From contig NZ_CP167895.1 of NCBI RefSeq assembly GCF_041504345.1, positions 1,550,001-1,614,000 of the forward strand: 64,000 nucleotides of DNA. The letters run 5' to 3'. Source of the stretch: Vibrio sp. BS-M-Sm-2 (GTDB lineage: Bacteria; Pseudomonadota; Gammaproteobacteria; Enterobacterales; Vibrionaceae). The translations under genes were made by a program, and so were the position numbers. Below the pieces are notes generated by a model. That model saw nothing but the letters and a program-made list of their open reading frames with translations. It did no database searches and had not been told where the DNA came from. This document shows, piece by piece, positions 17,493 through 25,642 of this stretch; the first letter of the stretch is position 1; the number at the start of each line of letters is the position of its first letter.

Positions 17493-20400
17493 TTATGCTT
17501 TTGGCTTCACTCTAAAAAACAATGCATAGTTTAAAGGTATCACGACCAGTGTCAGCACGGTTGCAAATAACAGTCCGAACATAATGGTCACCGCCATACT
17601 CTTGAAGAACGGGTCTACCAAAAGTGGCGCCACACCAAGAATAGTGGTCGCTGCACCCAGTATTACTGGTCGAGCCCTGCTCATTGCAGCATCAATAATC
17701 GCATCATAAGCTTCTTTACCTTGTCTGATTTCGTTTTCTGCTTGGTCAACAAGAACAATCGCGTTCTTAACCATCATTCCGACTAAGCTTAGAAATCCTA
17801 GAGTTGCCATGAACTCAAACGGAGTTTGAAACATCACCAACCCTACTGATACGCCTAATACAGCCAGTGGTACCGTGCACCAAATAACCAATGCTTGGCG
17901 AATACCGTTAAACATGAATACCACAGCCAATACCATCGCAGCTAAGCCATAAGGCGCCGATGCGATTAAGCCTGCGTCTGCTTCTTTTGCGTCTTTGTAT
18001 TCACCATGCCATTCCATCTGGTAACCAACAGGCAGTGGCATACCTTCTATTTTCGTTTTTATTGCGTCTAGAGCTTCTGCGGTCAACACACCTGTTTGGG
18101 GATCAGCTTGAGCCTTTATCGTTGGAACACGGTCTACACGGCGAAGCATGGAGTCTTGCCAAGTTAAATCAACACGTTCAACAAACTGCTCTAGTTGTAA
18201 ATACTGACCTGCTGTTGGGCTGAACACTTGAGTATTCTCGATAGTTCGGTCGTGTGTGCGTTCATGTTCTGGCGACCTTACAACGATAGGAATCAAATCG
18301 TTGCCTTTACGGAATACGCCAACATTCTTCCCCACTAATGACTGCTCTAATGCTTGGTTAAGTTCTTGCGTCGTTAAACCAAATTGTTGCGCTTTCTCTG
18401 AAGAGTAAACCGGTGTCACTACAGGCACTTGCTGTCTCCAGTTATCTTGAATCGCAATCAACTCTGGAGTCTGGGCCATCAACAACTTAGCTTGCTCTGC
18501 AAGTTGTCTTAGTACCGCGCTATCTGGTCCGCTAAAAGCCGCTTCAATTTTCTTACCGCCACCAGGGCCAAGTACAAACTTCCAAACGTTTACCGATGCT
18601 TCGTCGTACTTTTCGTTTAACTCAACTTGCAACTTTGCAATCAGAGGTTCAATCACATTGAAGTTATCAACATCAACCAACATTTGAGCGTAGCTTGGGT
18701 TTTGCGCTTCAGGTGAGTAAGTCAGCATGAAACGTAAACCACCAGAACCGATGAAGCTTGTTGTATTCGTAACACCTTGATTGGTTCGTACATCACTTTC
18801 AATATCCAGCATCACGTTTTCAGTGGTGCGGATATCTGTCCCTTGTGGTAGGTATACATCAATAACAAACTGCTCTCTTTGAGACTCGGGCATAAAGCCT
18901 GGAGGAACGTGACCAAACATCTTCACGCCTAGGATAAATAGTAGAACTACTACACCTAAGCTTTTCTTTTGGTTGTTAAGAACCCATTCCAACGTTCCTT
19001 TGTACCAAAGGCTAACTTTGCCAGGGCCTTTAGTTGCCTTTGTTTTATCAACTTTCAAAAAGTCGTGGCATAGCAATGGTGTTACGGTAATAGCGAGCAC
19101 CCAGCTTAACAACATCGAGTACAAGATTACCCAGAATAACGACCCTGCGTATTCACCCATGTTAGACGGTGAGAGACCAATAGCACTAAAAGCACAGATA
19201 CCAACAACCGTACCTCCCAATAAAGGCCACTTAGTTTCGTTTACAATGTCATTAACCACGGTTTGTCGGTCAGCTTCTGGGTTCTTTTGTAGACGAGTTA
19301 ACACACCATCCGTTACCACAATAGCGTTATCAACCAACATACCAAGCGCGATGATCAATGCTCCCAGTGAGATTCGTTGCATCGCAATGTTATCAATCAA
19401 CATCACAACCAGAGTTCCCGCTACCGTTAGTACTAAAACAAAGCCAATAACGATGCCGGTTCTTAAGCCCATGAAGAGCAAAAGTACAACAAATACAATC
19501 ACGACCGCCGCGATTAGGTTATTAATGAAATCTGAAACTGAGTCTCTTACAGAGTCAGACTGGATAGATATTTCATGCAGTTCGATACCGTGAGGGCGTT
19601 GACCTTCTAACTCTACAATACGAGCTTTAACGGCATCACCCATTTCAACCACGTTACCGCCCGCAACGTTTGAAATGCCAAGCCCTACTGCTCGAACACC
19701 ATTAAAACGCATCAACTGAGAAACAGGTTCTTCATAACCACGAGTGACGTTCGCAATGTCTTGCAAGCGCATAACGGTATTGTTATCACCTAAGCTGATT
19801 TGTAACCCTTTCAGCTGTTCGTAAGAGCTAATATTGGCTTTTGGAATAACAGAAACACGCATGCCATCGGCATTCATTGCACCAGCAACGGTGACCACGT
19901 TTTGCTTTTCGAGCACGTCATAAACTTGCTGCGCAGACACACCAAATTGAGCTAGACGATCGTTTGAGATCTCAACAAATATGGTTTCTTGCTTTTCGGC
20001 ATAAGTCGCGGTTTTCGATACTCCAGGAACGAGTACCAATTCCCTTCTCAACTCATCGACGTAATCTTGTAACTGCTTGTCCGAAAAGCCCTCGCCTGTC
20101 ACGGCATAAAACTGGGCATATACATCAGCAAAGTCATCATTAACGATGGAAGACACAGCACCAGGAGGCATTGAACGCTGGGCATCATTGACCTTTCTTC
20201 TCAGCTTATCCCACACTTGTTGGAGTTCAGCTTCATCGCCAGAGAACTCACGCTTGATTTCAACCGTTACCTCAGACATTCCTTGCTTAGACACGGAAGT
20301 AATTTCGTCTACTTCCTGAAGTGATTGCGCCGCGCCTTCAATGATATCGGTGACTTCGTCTGCGACCTCTTGTGCAGTCGCACCAGGGTATGGCGTCACG

Positions 20401-20540
20401 ATAACCGATTGGCGAATCACGAATTCAGGGTCTTCGAATCGTCCCAGTTTCAGGTAACTGATGTAACCACCAATAAGCATGAGCGCGACAATAACCCAAA
20501 CACTGGTTCGCTTAGCTATAGTTTGTTGAGCGATATTCAT
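17493..20540 (-). CDS. RND efflux pump inner-membrane permease (HAE-1/AcrB-like)
   Basis: Proton-driven drug or solute exporter of 1,015 residues, the usual length for tripartite RND pumps. It shows the two-fold layout: helix 1 at the N-terminus (VWVIVALMLIGGYISYLKLG), a large periplasmic loop, helices 2-6 around LIAAVVIVFVVLLLFMG, and a second half from KSLGVVVLLFILGVKMF. The helix-4 segment reads GMLVDNAIVVTDG, so the proton-relay pair Asp-Asp of AcrB is Asp-Asn here, as in several HAE-1 subgroups. One base separates it from the adaptor gene upstream, so the two are co-transcribed. No outer-membrane channel gene is present, so it probably borrows a TolC. Confidence 0.93.
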   Translation of the reverse strand: MNIAQQTIAKRTSVWVIVALMLIGGYISYLKLGRFEDPEFVIRQSVIVTPYPGATAQEVADEVTDIIEGAAQSLQEVDEITSVSKQGMSEVTVEIKREFSGDEAELQQVWDKLRRKVNDAQRSMPPGAVSSIVNDDFADVYAQFYAVTGEGFSDKQLQDYVDELRRELVLVPGVSKTATYAEKQETIFVEISNDRLAQFGVSAQQVYDVLEKQNVVTVAGAMNADGMRVSVIPKANISSYEQLKGLQISLGDNNTVMRLQDIANVTRGYEEPVSQLMRFNGVRAVGLGISNVAGGNVVEMGDAVKARIVELEGQRPHGIELHEISIQSDSVRDSVSDFINNLIAAVVIVFVVLLLFMGLRTGIVIGFVLVLTVAGTLVVMLIDNIAMQRISLGALIIALGMLVDNAIVVTDGVLTRLQKNPEADRQTVVNDIVNETKWPLLGGTVVGICAFSAIGLSPSNMGEYAGSLFWVILYSMLLSWVLAITVTPLLCHDFLKVDKTKATKGPGKVSLWYKGTLEWVLNNQKKSLGVVVLLFILGVKMFGHVPPGFMPESQREQFVIDVYLPQGTDIRTTENVMLDIESDVRTNQGVTNTTSFIGSGGLRFMLTYSPEAQNPSYAQMLVDVDNFNVIEPLIAKLQVELNEKYDEASVNVWKFVLGPGGGKKIEAAFSGPDSAVLRQLAEQAKLLMAQTPELIAIQDNWRQQVPVVTPVYSSEKAQQFGLTTQELNQALEQSLVGKNVGVFRKGNDLIPIVVRSPEHERTHDRTIENTQVFSPTAGQYLQLEQFVERVDLTWQDSMLRRVDRVPTIKAQADPQTGVLTAEALDAIKTKIEGMPLPVGYQMEWHGEYKDAKEADAGLIASAPYGLAAMVLAVVFMFNGIRQALVIWCTVPLAVLGVSVGLVMFQTPFEFMATLGFLSLVGMMVKNAIVLVDQAENEIRQGKEAYDAIIDAAMSRARPVILGAATTILGVAPLLVDPFFKSMAVTIMFGLLFATVLTLVVIPLNYALFFRVKPKA

Positions 20541-20541
20541 C

Positions 20542-21627
20542 TTAATAAGCCTCGATAATCTTAGGTTGTACTACTAATCCCTCATGTAACTTTTGTGTCC
20601 CGGAAACAACGACTTGCTCTCCTAGAGCTAGGTTTGCTTCGATAGCAACTCGTTCACCATTCAGGCTGCCGGTCACGACATTTCTTTTTTGCAGTGTATT
20701 GTTTTCGTCTACGACCCAAACATATTGGTTCCCCGTGTTATCGGGGTTAACCGCAGCCAAAGGAATTTGAATCTGTTTCGACTTCGTGGGCTCTGAGTTT
20801 GAATACACGTGTACGTTCATACCCGGCAATAAACGCGTGTTTTCAGAGGTTTTTACAGACAGTGTGACGGCATAAGTTCCCGTCACAGGGTCTGGTTCGG
20901 TTTCGTATTTTTTTAACGTTAATTCAAAGCTTTCGTGTGGAATAACAGGAGAGCGAGCAAAGGTTGCTGTCGAATCACTATTACGAGTCATCACACTTTC
21001 TGGAACCTGAATTTTCGCTTCTAGGTCATTAAGGTCATGAATTGAAACGATTACTTCATTGCTTTGTACCAATACATGGTTATCAACCAATGTGCGGCTT
21101 ATAACACCCGAAAAAGGCGCTCTAAGATTTGTGTCATCAAGGCGAATCTGTGCTTCTTCATAATGGTTTTCTGCAAGCTTGAAGCGAAGTGTTAGCTCTT
21201 CAAACTGGCTTTTTGAAATTGACTGACGGCTTTCGAACAAGGTTTTCGCGCGTTGATATTCAGCACGAGCATTCGCAAGTTCATTTTGAGCGGATGTCAG
21301 TGCAATTTTTGCATCAATAGAGTCTAATTTTGCAATTAATTGCCCCTGCTGCACTTCGTCACCTTCTTTGACCAACATCTTGACGATACGTCCGCTCACT
21401 CGGAATGAAAGGTCTGCTCGGCTAGCAGAACGGATAATGCCATTGAATGATAGGTCTTCGACTTTTACTGCCGAAGCGGCTTCAACAAATACGGGACGAA
21501 CTACGGAGTCAACAACTGTCGCATCAGATGCAGGCTTACAACCCGTCAATAACACAGAAAGCGACATAGCTACCGCTATCGCAGTTGGTTTGAATGTCTT
21601 TGCTGTTAATGTGCTTGTTTTGTTCAC
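20542..21627 (-). CDS. RND periplasmic adaptor (membrane fusion) lipoprotein
   Basis: Adaptor subunit for the downstream pump. I place the start at GTG 21627 (first residues Met-Asn-Lys-Thr) because GGAGAT lies six bases upstream; the frame continues to 21696 without a better site. This gives 361 residues with a lipoprotein signal ending LLTGC (Cys30). A lipoyl/barrel-sandwich half follows (RVSGRIVKMLVKEGDEVQQGQLIAKLD), then a coiled-coil hairpin (about 110-175), the second half (LRAPFSGVISRTLVDNHVLV) and beta-barrel domains. It is coupled to the permease by a one-base gap. Confidence 0.9.
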   Translation of the reverse strand: MNKTSTLTAKTFKPTAIAVAMSLSVLLTGCKPASDATVVDSVVRPVFVEAASAVKVEDLSFNGIIRSASRADLSFRVSGRIVKMLVKEGDEVQQGQLIAKLDSIDAKIALTSAQNELANARAEYQRAKTLFESRQSISKSQFEELTLRFKLAENHYEEAQIRLDDTNLRAPFSGVISRTLVDNHVLVQSNEVIVSIHDLNDLEAKIQVPESVMTRNSDSTATFARSPVIPHESFELTLKKYETEPDPVTGTYAVTLSVKTSENTRLLPGMNVHVYSNSEPTKSKQIQIPLAAVNPDNTGNQYVWVVDENNTLQKRNVVTGSLNGERVAIEANLALGEQVVVSGTQKLHEGLVVQPKIIEAY

Positions 21628-21730
21628 TGCTATCTCCAAATGGATAAGTTGATTATTTGCGTGTGTAACTGTCACGCTGTTCGTCCCTAGTTGCATTCCT
21701 TTATGCTGCTCATTTTATAGCGAACTGAAT

Positions 21731-21970
21731 TTAACTCGATGAATAAGAGTTATTCATTTCTGCGTCCAATAGTTTGGTGGGTGCACGTGTATAAGACTGG
21801 CGGCTAGACAGAGACTCTTTAGATGAATCACCAGTATCAATATGCGTTGGCTGGTCTTGTTCTGTGAGTTGCAGATAAGTAGGGTATAAGTGATCGTCAA
21901 GGTAATCACTGCTTCCGCTGCAATAGTTTATTGATACGAACGTAGATAGAAGTTGCTGCAAATAGTGCAT
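21731..21970 (-). CDS. Small hypothetical protein at the head of the RND operon
   Basis: A 79-residue protein from ATG 21970, chosen because AAAAAGGA lies eight bases upstream; an ATG at 22006 in the same frame lacks this. It starts MHYLQQLLSTFVSINYCSG and is then polar, Ser/Asp/Gln-rich, without a recognisable domain. It lies about 100 bp upstream of the adaptor gene on the same strand, downstream of two paired operator-like sites, so it is probably first in the operon. A perfect palindrome occupies its last codons. No function proposed. Confidence 0.55.
   Translation of the reverse strand: MHYLQQLLSTFVSINYCSGSSDYLDDHLYPTYLQLTEQDQPTHIDTGDSSKESLSSRQSYTRAPTKLLDAEMNNSYSSS
21738..21756. promoter_or_regulatory. 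Perfect palindrome ATGAATAA-GAG-TTATTCAT
   Basis: A 19-bp perfect inverted repeat inside the 3' end of the small gene and upstream of the adaptor gene. It is the closest to an ideal version of the palindrome family seen near 13546, 22034 and 22076. Confidence 0.5.
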
Positions 21971-22033
21971 GGCTAATTCCTTTTTAAGGTTTAATTTATT
22001 ACACACCTTATTCCAGAATTACTCATATCAGCT

Positions 22034-22052
22034 ATGGTTTAGAGATATTCAT
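22034..22052. promoter_or_regulatory. Operator-like site 1 upstream of the RND operon
   Basis: ATGGTTTAGAGATATTCAT: the right half-site is complete and the left half-site degenerate. Centre-to-centre distance to the next site is about 42 bp. Confidence 0.45.
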
Positions 22053-22075
22053 ATATGGCATCACCAACAGCAAAA

Positions 22076-22094
22076 ATGGATATCTCTTATTTGT
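22076..22094. promoter_or_regulatory. Operator-like site 2 upstream of the RND operon
   Basis: On the minus strand this reads ACAAATAAGAGATATCCAT, sharing AATAAGAGATAT.CAT with the sites near 13546. The paired arrangement is the same as in the 13.5-kb region. Confidence 0.45.
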
Positions 22095-22277
22095 GCCCTT
22101 CCTACTAAATATCAGTAAATTAGAGCTAAAATCAAAGAAGGAGTGACAGATAAAAAATTACCTACCTATAGTCTTTATCTTATCTAGTTACTTAGCTTTC
22201 TTTTCCTTAATTACAGTTAGATTGGCTTGAAACCAATCAAACAATTAAACATCTGCTTTAATCAGAATGCAGGATCG

Positions 22278-22306
22278 AAAAAGGCGAACCAATCGGTTCG
22301 CCTTTC
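22278..22306 (-). terminator. Intrinsic terminator of the LysE-family gene
   Basis: AAGGCGAACC and GGTTCGCCTT are a perfect 10-bp stem with AATC loop (22281-22304). A T run follows when read leftward. Confidence 0.88.
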
Positions 22307-22323
22307 TGTTCAAATAATCGTAT

Positions 22324-22950
22324 TTATCGATTTATTGCCAAATATGATCCTGCAGCAATCATTATTCCACCAGCACTCTGATTAAGTCTTTTATGTGCAC
22401 GTGGCGTTTTAAGTAAACTAGCCATTCTACCCGCACCCATTGCAATTAGCATTAAACCGGACATCAGAGCAACCGCCGCTAAAACAGAAACCAAGACGAT
22501 ATCTTGTGAACGCAAAACCGTCAGATCAATAAACGTCGGCAAGAATGAAATATAGAACAGAATCACTTTCGGATTTGATGCTGAAATCAAAAAGCCTTGC
22601 ACGAAACTGGCGAGTTCCGATTTCTGACTTTGTTTGGCCGCAAGTTCTGCTGAACCTTGCACTTCAGGTAGGCTCTTAAACATCTTGTAGCCCAAGTAAA
22701 TCAAATAAGCGGCACCAACATAGCGAATCACCTCAAAGGCAAACGACCAGTTCTCAGCAATCGTCACTAGACCAAAACAGGCAAGCGCAAGATAGATAAG
22801 ATCACTGCATATCATCCCTAACGAAAGAGTGATGCACTTTTGCCAACCGTTAACCATGCCACGAGCTAAAATGGCAAATACGCCAGGCCCCGGAGTAATA
22901 CCAAATATAAACATGGCAATAAAGAATGTAACTGCGCCTTCTAGTGACAT
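22324..22950 (-). CDS. LysE/RhtB family amino-acid exporter
   Basis: Inner-membrane translocator of 208 residues, the usual length for LysE/RhtB proteins. ATG 22950 (MSLEGAVTFF) is preferred over the upstream ATG because GAGGGA lies seven bases before it. It shows the family's six-helix pattern, the N-terminal GITPGPGVFAILARG motif and the SASNPKVILFYISFLP motif near the middle. These proteins export amino acids such as lysine, threonine or homoserine-type compounds; the substrate here is unknown. It is monocistronic with its own terminator. Confidence 0.9.
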   Translation of the reverse strand: MSLEGAVTFFIAMFIFGITPGPGVFAILARGMVNGWQKCITLSLGMICSDLIYLALACFGLVTIAENWSFAFEVIRYVGAAYLIYLGYKMFKSLPEVQGSAELAAKQSQKSELASFVQGFLISASNPKVILFYISFLPTFIDLTVLRSQDIVLVSVLAAVALMSGLMLIAMGAGRMASLLKTPRAHKRLNQSAGGIMIAAGSYLAINR

Positions 22951-23169
22951 CTGTCGTCCCTCAAATATCATTCAACATTATAATTTTCGAACGTATCATG
23001 GAGCCCCGATTCGGGTAAAGAGCGTTTTTGTCTAAGAGCGTGTTTGACTGACAGCGTTTTTAACTAAGAACGATTCACAAGACTCATGTTTTGAATAAGT
23101 GTCATACGTAACTTCCCCACTAAGCATAACCGCAAAGCTAAACCCAACATGTTTTTCGTTAAGACACAA

Positions 23170-23198
23170 AAAAGGCGAACCTAGTGGCCCGCCTTTGC
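23170..23198 (-). terminator. Intrinsic terminator of the carbonic anhydrase gene
   Basis: AAAGGCG...CC and GG...CGCCTTT pair (23171-23197) with two mismatches, followed by T residues leftward. It belongs to the same AAGGCGAACC family as the terminators near 22278 and 24378. Confidence 0.75.
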
Positions 23199-23229
23199 AA
23201 AATATTGACTACGAATCAACGTAACAAGA

Positions 23230-24090
23230 TTAGTTCGATATTGGTGACAACAACTCAGGGTTTACGACTATGTTTCTCACACCGTGGGCGTGGTCTTCGT
23301 TAAAGTCATTGCCTTCACACCAACTCCCCACTGTCGCGATGTTTACTTTCGCAACTTGTGGACGAACGCTCCATGTTACTTGGAAAGGTGAACCTTGCTC
23401 ATTGTAACCAGGACCCGTTGTAGAACCTGCGTATTGAATCGCTAAACCCGTATTTTGAGGAATGTTTGGGGCTTGGTGTAATCCGTTGACTTTTGAATGT
23501 TTAGCGAGTGCTTCGAAATCGAGTGCTTTGTCGTCATTCACTAATACGTAAACTTGGGTTTCTACACGCAGTTGCGGGTTGGTAATCGCGTCGTTAAAAC
23601 AAGCACCCAATGTTTCACCTGGTTCAACTTGTGCAGTCGAGTACACGTAATGCACCTCGATAGTGTCACCAGAATTAAGTGAACCGTGGTCGCTAGGACA
23701 AACCTTCTGCTCGAATGGTTTAAGCTCGGCCGCGCTCAACTTACCTGTGTATTTAAATCCACTCTGGAAACCTTTACCATCACCGTTACCAGCGTATTGA
23801 GTAAACTCACCACCTTTGTGCTCAGCGTTTTTATGGAAGTGGATATTACATAGATTCATGGCTGTTGAATCTGGCGCATCCGAAAACAATCGGGCATTTG
23901 TTCCTTCGGCTGAGCCTAAATCGCGAGGCGCTTGTGGGCCAAAACCTTTTCCTTGCGTGTTTTCAGATAGGTTTGCTCTTTGTTCAGCGATAACACTGTC
24001 AGCTACAGACTCATGGTTCGCGTCAGATGCGTTCGCTTGAGCCGCCAACATAGCCATCGCGACGCTTAAAAATACACTCTTATTCTTCAT
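23230..24090 (-). CDS. Delta-class carbonic anhydrase, exported
   Basis: Predicted CO2 hydratase of the delta/cadmium-type class, 286 residues, first described in diatoms and later annotated in marine bacteria. A signal peptide (MKNKSVFLSVAMAMLAAQANA) directs it to the periplasm. The class-like core MNLCNIHFHKNAEHKGGEF is at about 78-96, with Cys81, His84, His86, Glu90 and His91 as likely metal or active-site residues; later conserved-type segments are EVHYVYSTAQ and the ending region around GSWCEGND. The ribosome site is AGGGAAGAG. It is monocistronic, between LysE and a lipoprotein gene. Assignment rests on motif memory, not a search. Confidence 0.75.
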   Translation of the reverse strand: MKNKSVFLSVAMAMLAAQANASDANHESVADSVIAEQRANLSENTQGKGFGPQAPRDLGSAEGTNARLFSDAPDSTAMNLCNIHFHKNAEHKGGEFTQYAGNGDGKGFQSGFKYTGKLSAAELKPFEQKVCPSDHGSLNSGDTIEVHYVYSTAQVEPGETLGACFNDAITNPQLRVETQVYVLVNDDKALDFEALAKHSKVNGLHQAPNIPQNTGLAIQYAGSTTGPGYNEQGSPFQVTWSVRPQVAKVNIATVGSWCEGNDFNEDHAHGVRNIVVNPELLSPISN

Positions 24091-24448
24091 ATCTCTTCCC
24101 TAGAATATTGATAACTAAACCTAAAATGAACTTAACAGCAAACATATTACTATGCTCGCAAGTGAATATGGTGCTTGTCTTTGTAAGATTAGATTTCACA
24201 GCTTACTTTGGGAAGAGTATTAAAACCCTTGATGCATATAACAAGTCAAACACGGTAAATACGGCGAGTCCATTCCAGAACAAACAAATACCTACTTTGC
24301 TGACTGTCCCTTGACTCAAGCCGATAAACAAGCGGACAACACGCTACAACCAGAGCTAATAGTAGAGTTTCTGATATAAAAAAGGCGAACCATTTGGCTC
24401 GCCTTCACGTCTCATTCTATCTATTAGTTTGGCTTTCTGGTTAACGGA
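24091..24448. other. Intergenic region with a terminator
   Basis: Holds the promoter side of the carbonic anhydrase gene and, at 24378-24405, a hairpin (AAGGCGA..TCGCCTT with A/T flanks) that terminates the leftward lipoprotein gene. A short plus-strand frame here lacks a ribosome site and protein-like composition. Confidence 0.5.
24378..24406 (-). terminator. Intrinsic terminator of the lipoprotein gene
   Basis: AAGGCGAACC and GGCTCGCCTT pair with one mismatch around ATTT, with a T run on the leftward side. Confidence 0.8.
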
Positions 24449-24928
24449 TCAACCGTGGCCCGTGGCAAATATCCCAAACGTCATGACGTTCAATGCATCT
24501 GTCACGCCCTCTAATGATTTAATCACCGTCTTGGTCGGTTCGTTATGACGGATAAAATAGCTTCCGATACCTTTTTCATCGCTACTCTTAGCATCATTCT
24601 CAGTTGTTTCTGTTGCTGCTACTTGAGAGGGATTCGCTGATTCTGGATCTGCATTAGCGTGAGTTCTCGTGCCTTTATTTGAATCAAGGTTTGAGTTTGC
24701 GTCATGGCCATTTATAGATTCATCGCTAATGGTTAGTTCATGGGAAGATTCGCCGCTGGTCTCAGCATTTGTATCCATTGAAGTCTCGAGATTGCCCTCT
24801 TTCTCTACGCTTTTCGACATAGCGTCTTCGTTGCTCAATGTCTTGTCGTCTAGCTGATGATTACTCGTTGAAGAACAAGCTGTTAAGAAGAACAGGCTAA
24901 CGATGAATGTGAGTAAGTTTCTCATCAT
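24449..24928 (-). CDS. Acidic low-complexity lipoprotein
   Basis: A 159-residue protein with a lipoprotein signal ending FFLTAC (Cys18 lipidated) and then a long Ser/Asp/Glu/Asn/Thr-rich disordered stretch. The C-terminal 35 residues are more ordered (YFIRHNEPTKTVIKSLEGVTDALNVMTFGIFATGHG). No family is recognised. Two adjacent ATG codons begin it and the ribosome site is weak. Its composition suggests a surface or periplasmic spacer protein. Confidence 0.65.
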   Translation of the reverse strand: MMRNLLTFIVSLFFLTACSSTSNHQLDDKTLSNEDAMSKSVEKEGNLETSMDTNAETSGESSHELTISDESINGHDANSNLDSNKGTRTHANADPESANPSQVAATETTENDAKSSDEKGIGSYFIRHNEPTKTVIKSLEGVTDALNVMTFGIFATGHG

Positions 24929-25065
24929 AATGATAAATCACGAATTAATAAAACATTGTTCGATTGTATTTTATTTGGCTGATGACATCCAGTAATAAGC
25001 GGAGTAAACGTGAAAAGTCGAGTTTTGAAAGAGTAAACAAAAGCGTACGGGTTTAGCGCTTGAGC

Positions 25066-25443
25066 CTAATAATTCGAAATCTCAATCAGATTGCCATCAG
25101 GATCTCGAATATAAACAGAGACAATTTTTCCCATTGCACCTGTTCGCGGTACTGGTCCCTCTTCTATCACGACTCCTTGCGCTTGGATATGCTCTACGAC
25201 CTCAACAATTGGTGTATTGGTAACAAAGCAGAGGTCTGCACTGCCCGCTTGAACGCGTTTTGCCTTTGGTTCGAACTCCTTACCTAATTGATGAAGATTT
25301 ATCTTTTGATTGCCGAACGACAACGCCAAGCGTCCTTCCCCGAATTGGATGGGCTTCATACCTAATACGCGCTGATAGAAATCTACTGTTATCTCGATAT
25401 TTTTAACAGTTAATACAAGGTGATCTAGATGACTTACTTCCAT
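25066..25443 (-). CDS. VOC family (glyoxalase/dioxygenase superfamily) protein
   Basis: A 125-residue single-module vicinal-oxygen-chelate protein. It shows the paired beta-alpha-beta-beta-beta layout: HLDHLVLTVKNIEITVDFYQRVLGM at the start (metal-ligand His8) and a C-terminal SVYIRDPDGNLIEISNY block with the metal-ligand Glu. This length and the two motifs fit glyoxalase or fosfomycin-resistance-like and related enzymes; the reaction cannot be told. The ribosome site is GGAGAG. It is monocistronic. Confidence 0.88.
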   Translation of the reverse strand: MEVSHLDHLVLTVKNIEITVDFYQRVLGMKPIQFGEGRLALSFGNQKINLHQLGKEFEPKAKRVQAGSADLCFVTNTPIVEVVEHIQAQGVVIEEGPVPRTGAMGKIVSVYIRDPDGNLIEISNY

Positions 25444-25577
25444 ATATGATGGCTCTCCATGAATAACGGACTTCCTAGTTTAACCGCTCTACAGAAGCCC
25501 TGAATGTTTATCACTCATAATCTAGCGCCTAGAAGAGTAACACAAGCATCTTATGCGTCGTTACATCTCATTATTAA

Positions 25578-25618
25578 CGAATAAAGGGAGTACTTTTAAG
25601 CACTCCCTTTGTTCGATT
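25578..25618 (-). terminator. Intrinsic terminator of the metalloprotease gene
   Basis: AAAGGGAGT and ACTCCCTTT form a perfect stem, extended by CGAA/TTCG outside. It lies 25 bp after the stop of the leftward protease gene and has a T run on the other strand too, so it is probably bidirectional. Confidence 0.85.
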
Positions 25619-25642
25619 TTTCTATTGGATTAACGGGTTAAG

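Noticed and set aside
24108-24314. Plus-strand frame of 68 codons between carbonic anhydrase and lipoprotein genes
   Set aside because: No ribosome site, no protein-like composition, and it overlaps the upstream region of the carbonic anhydrase gene.
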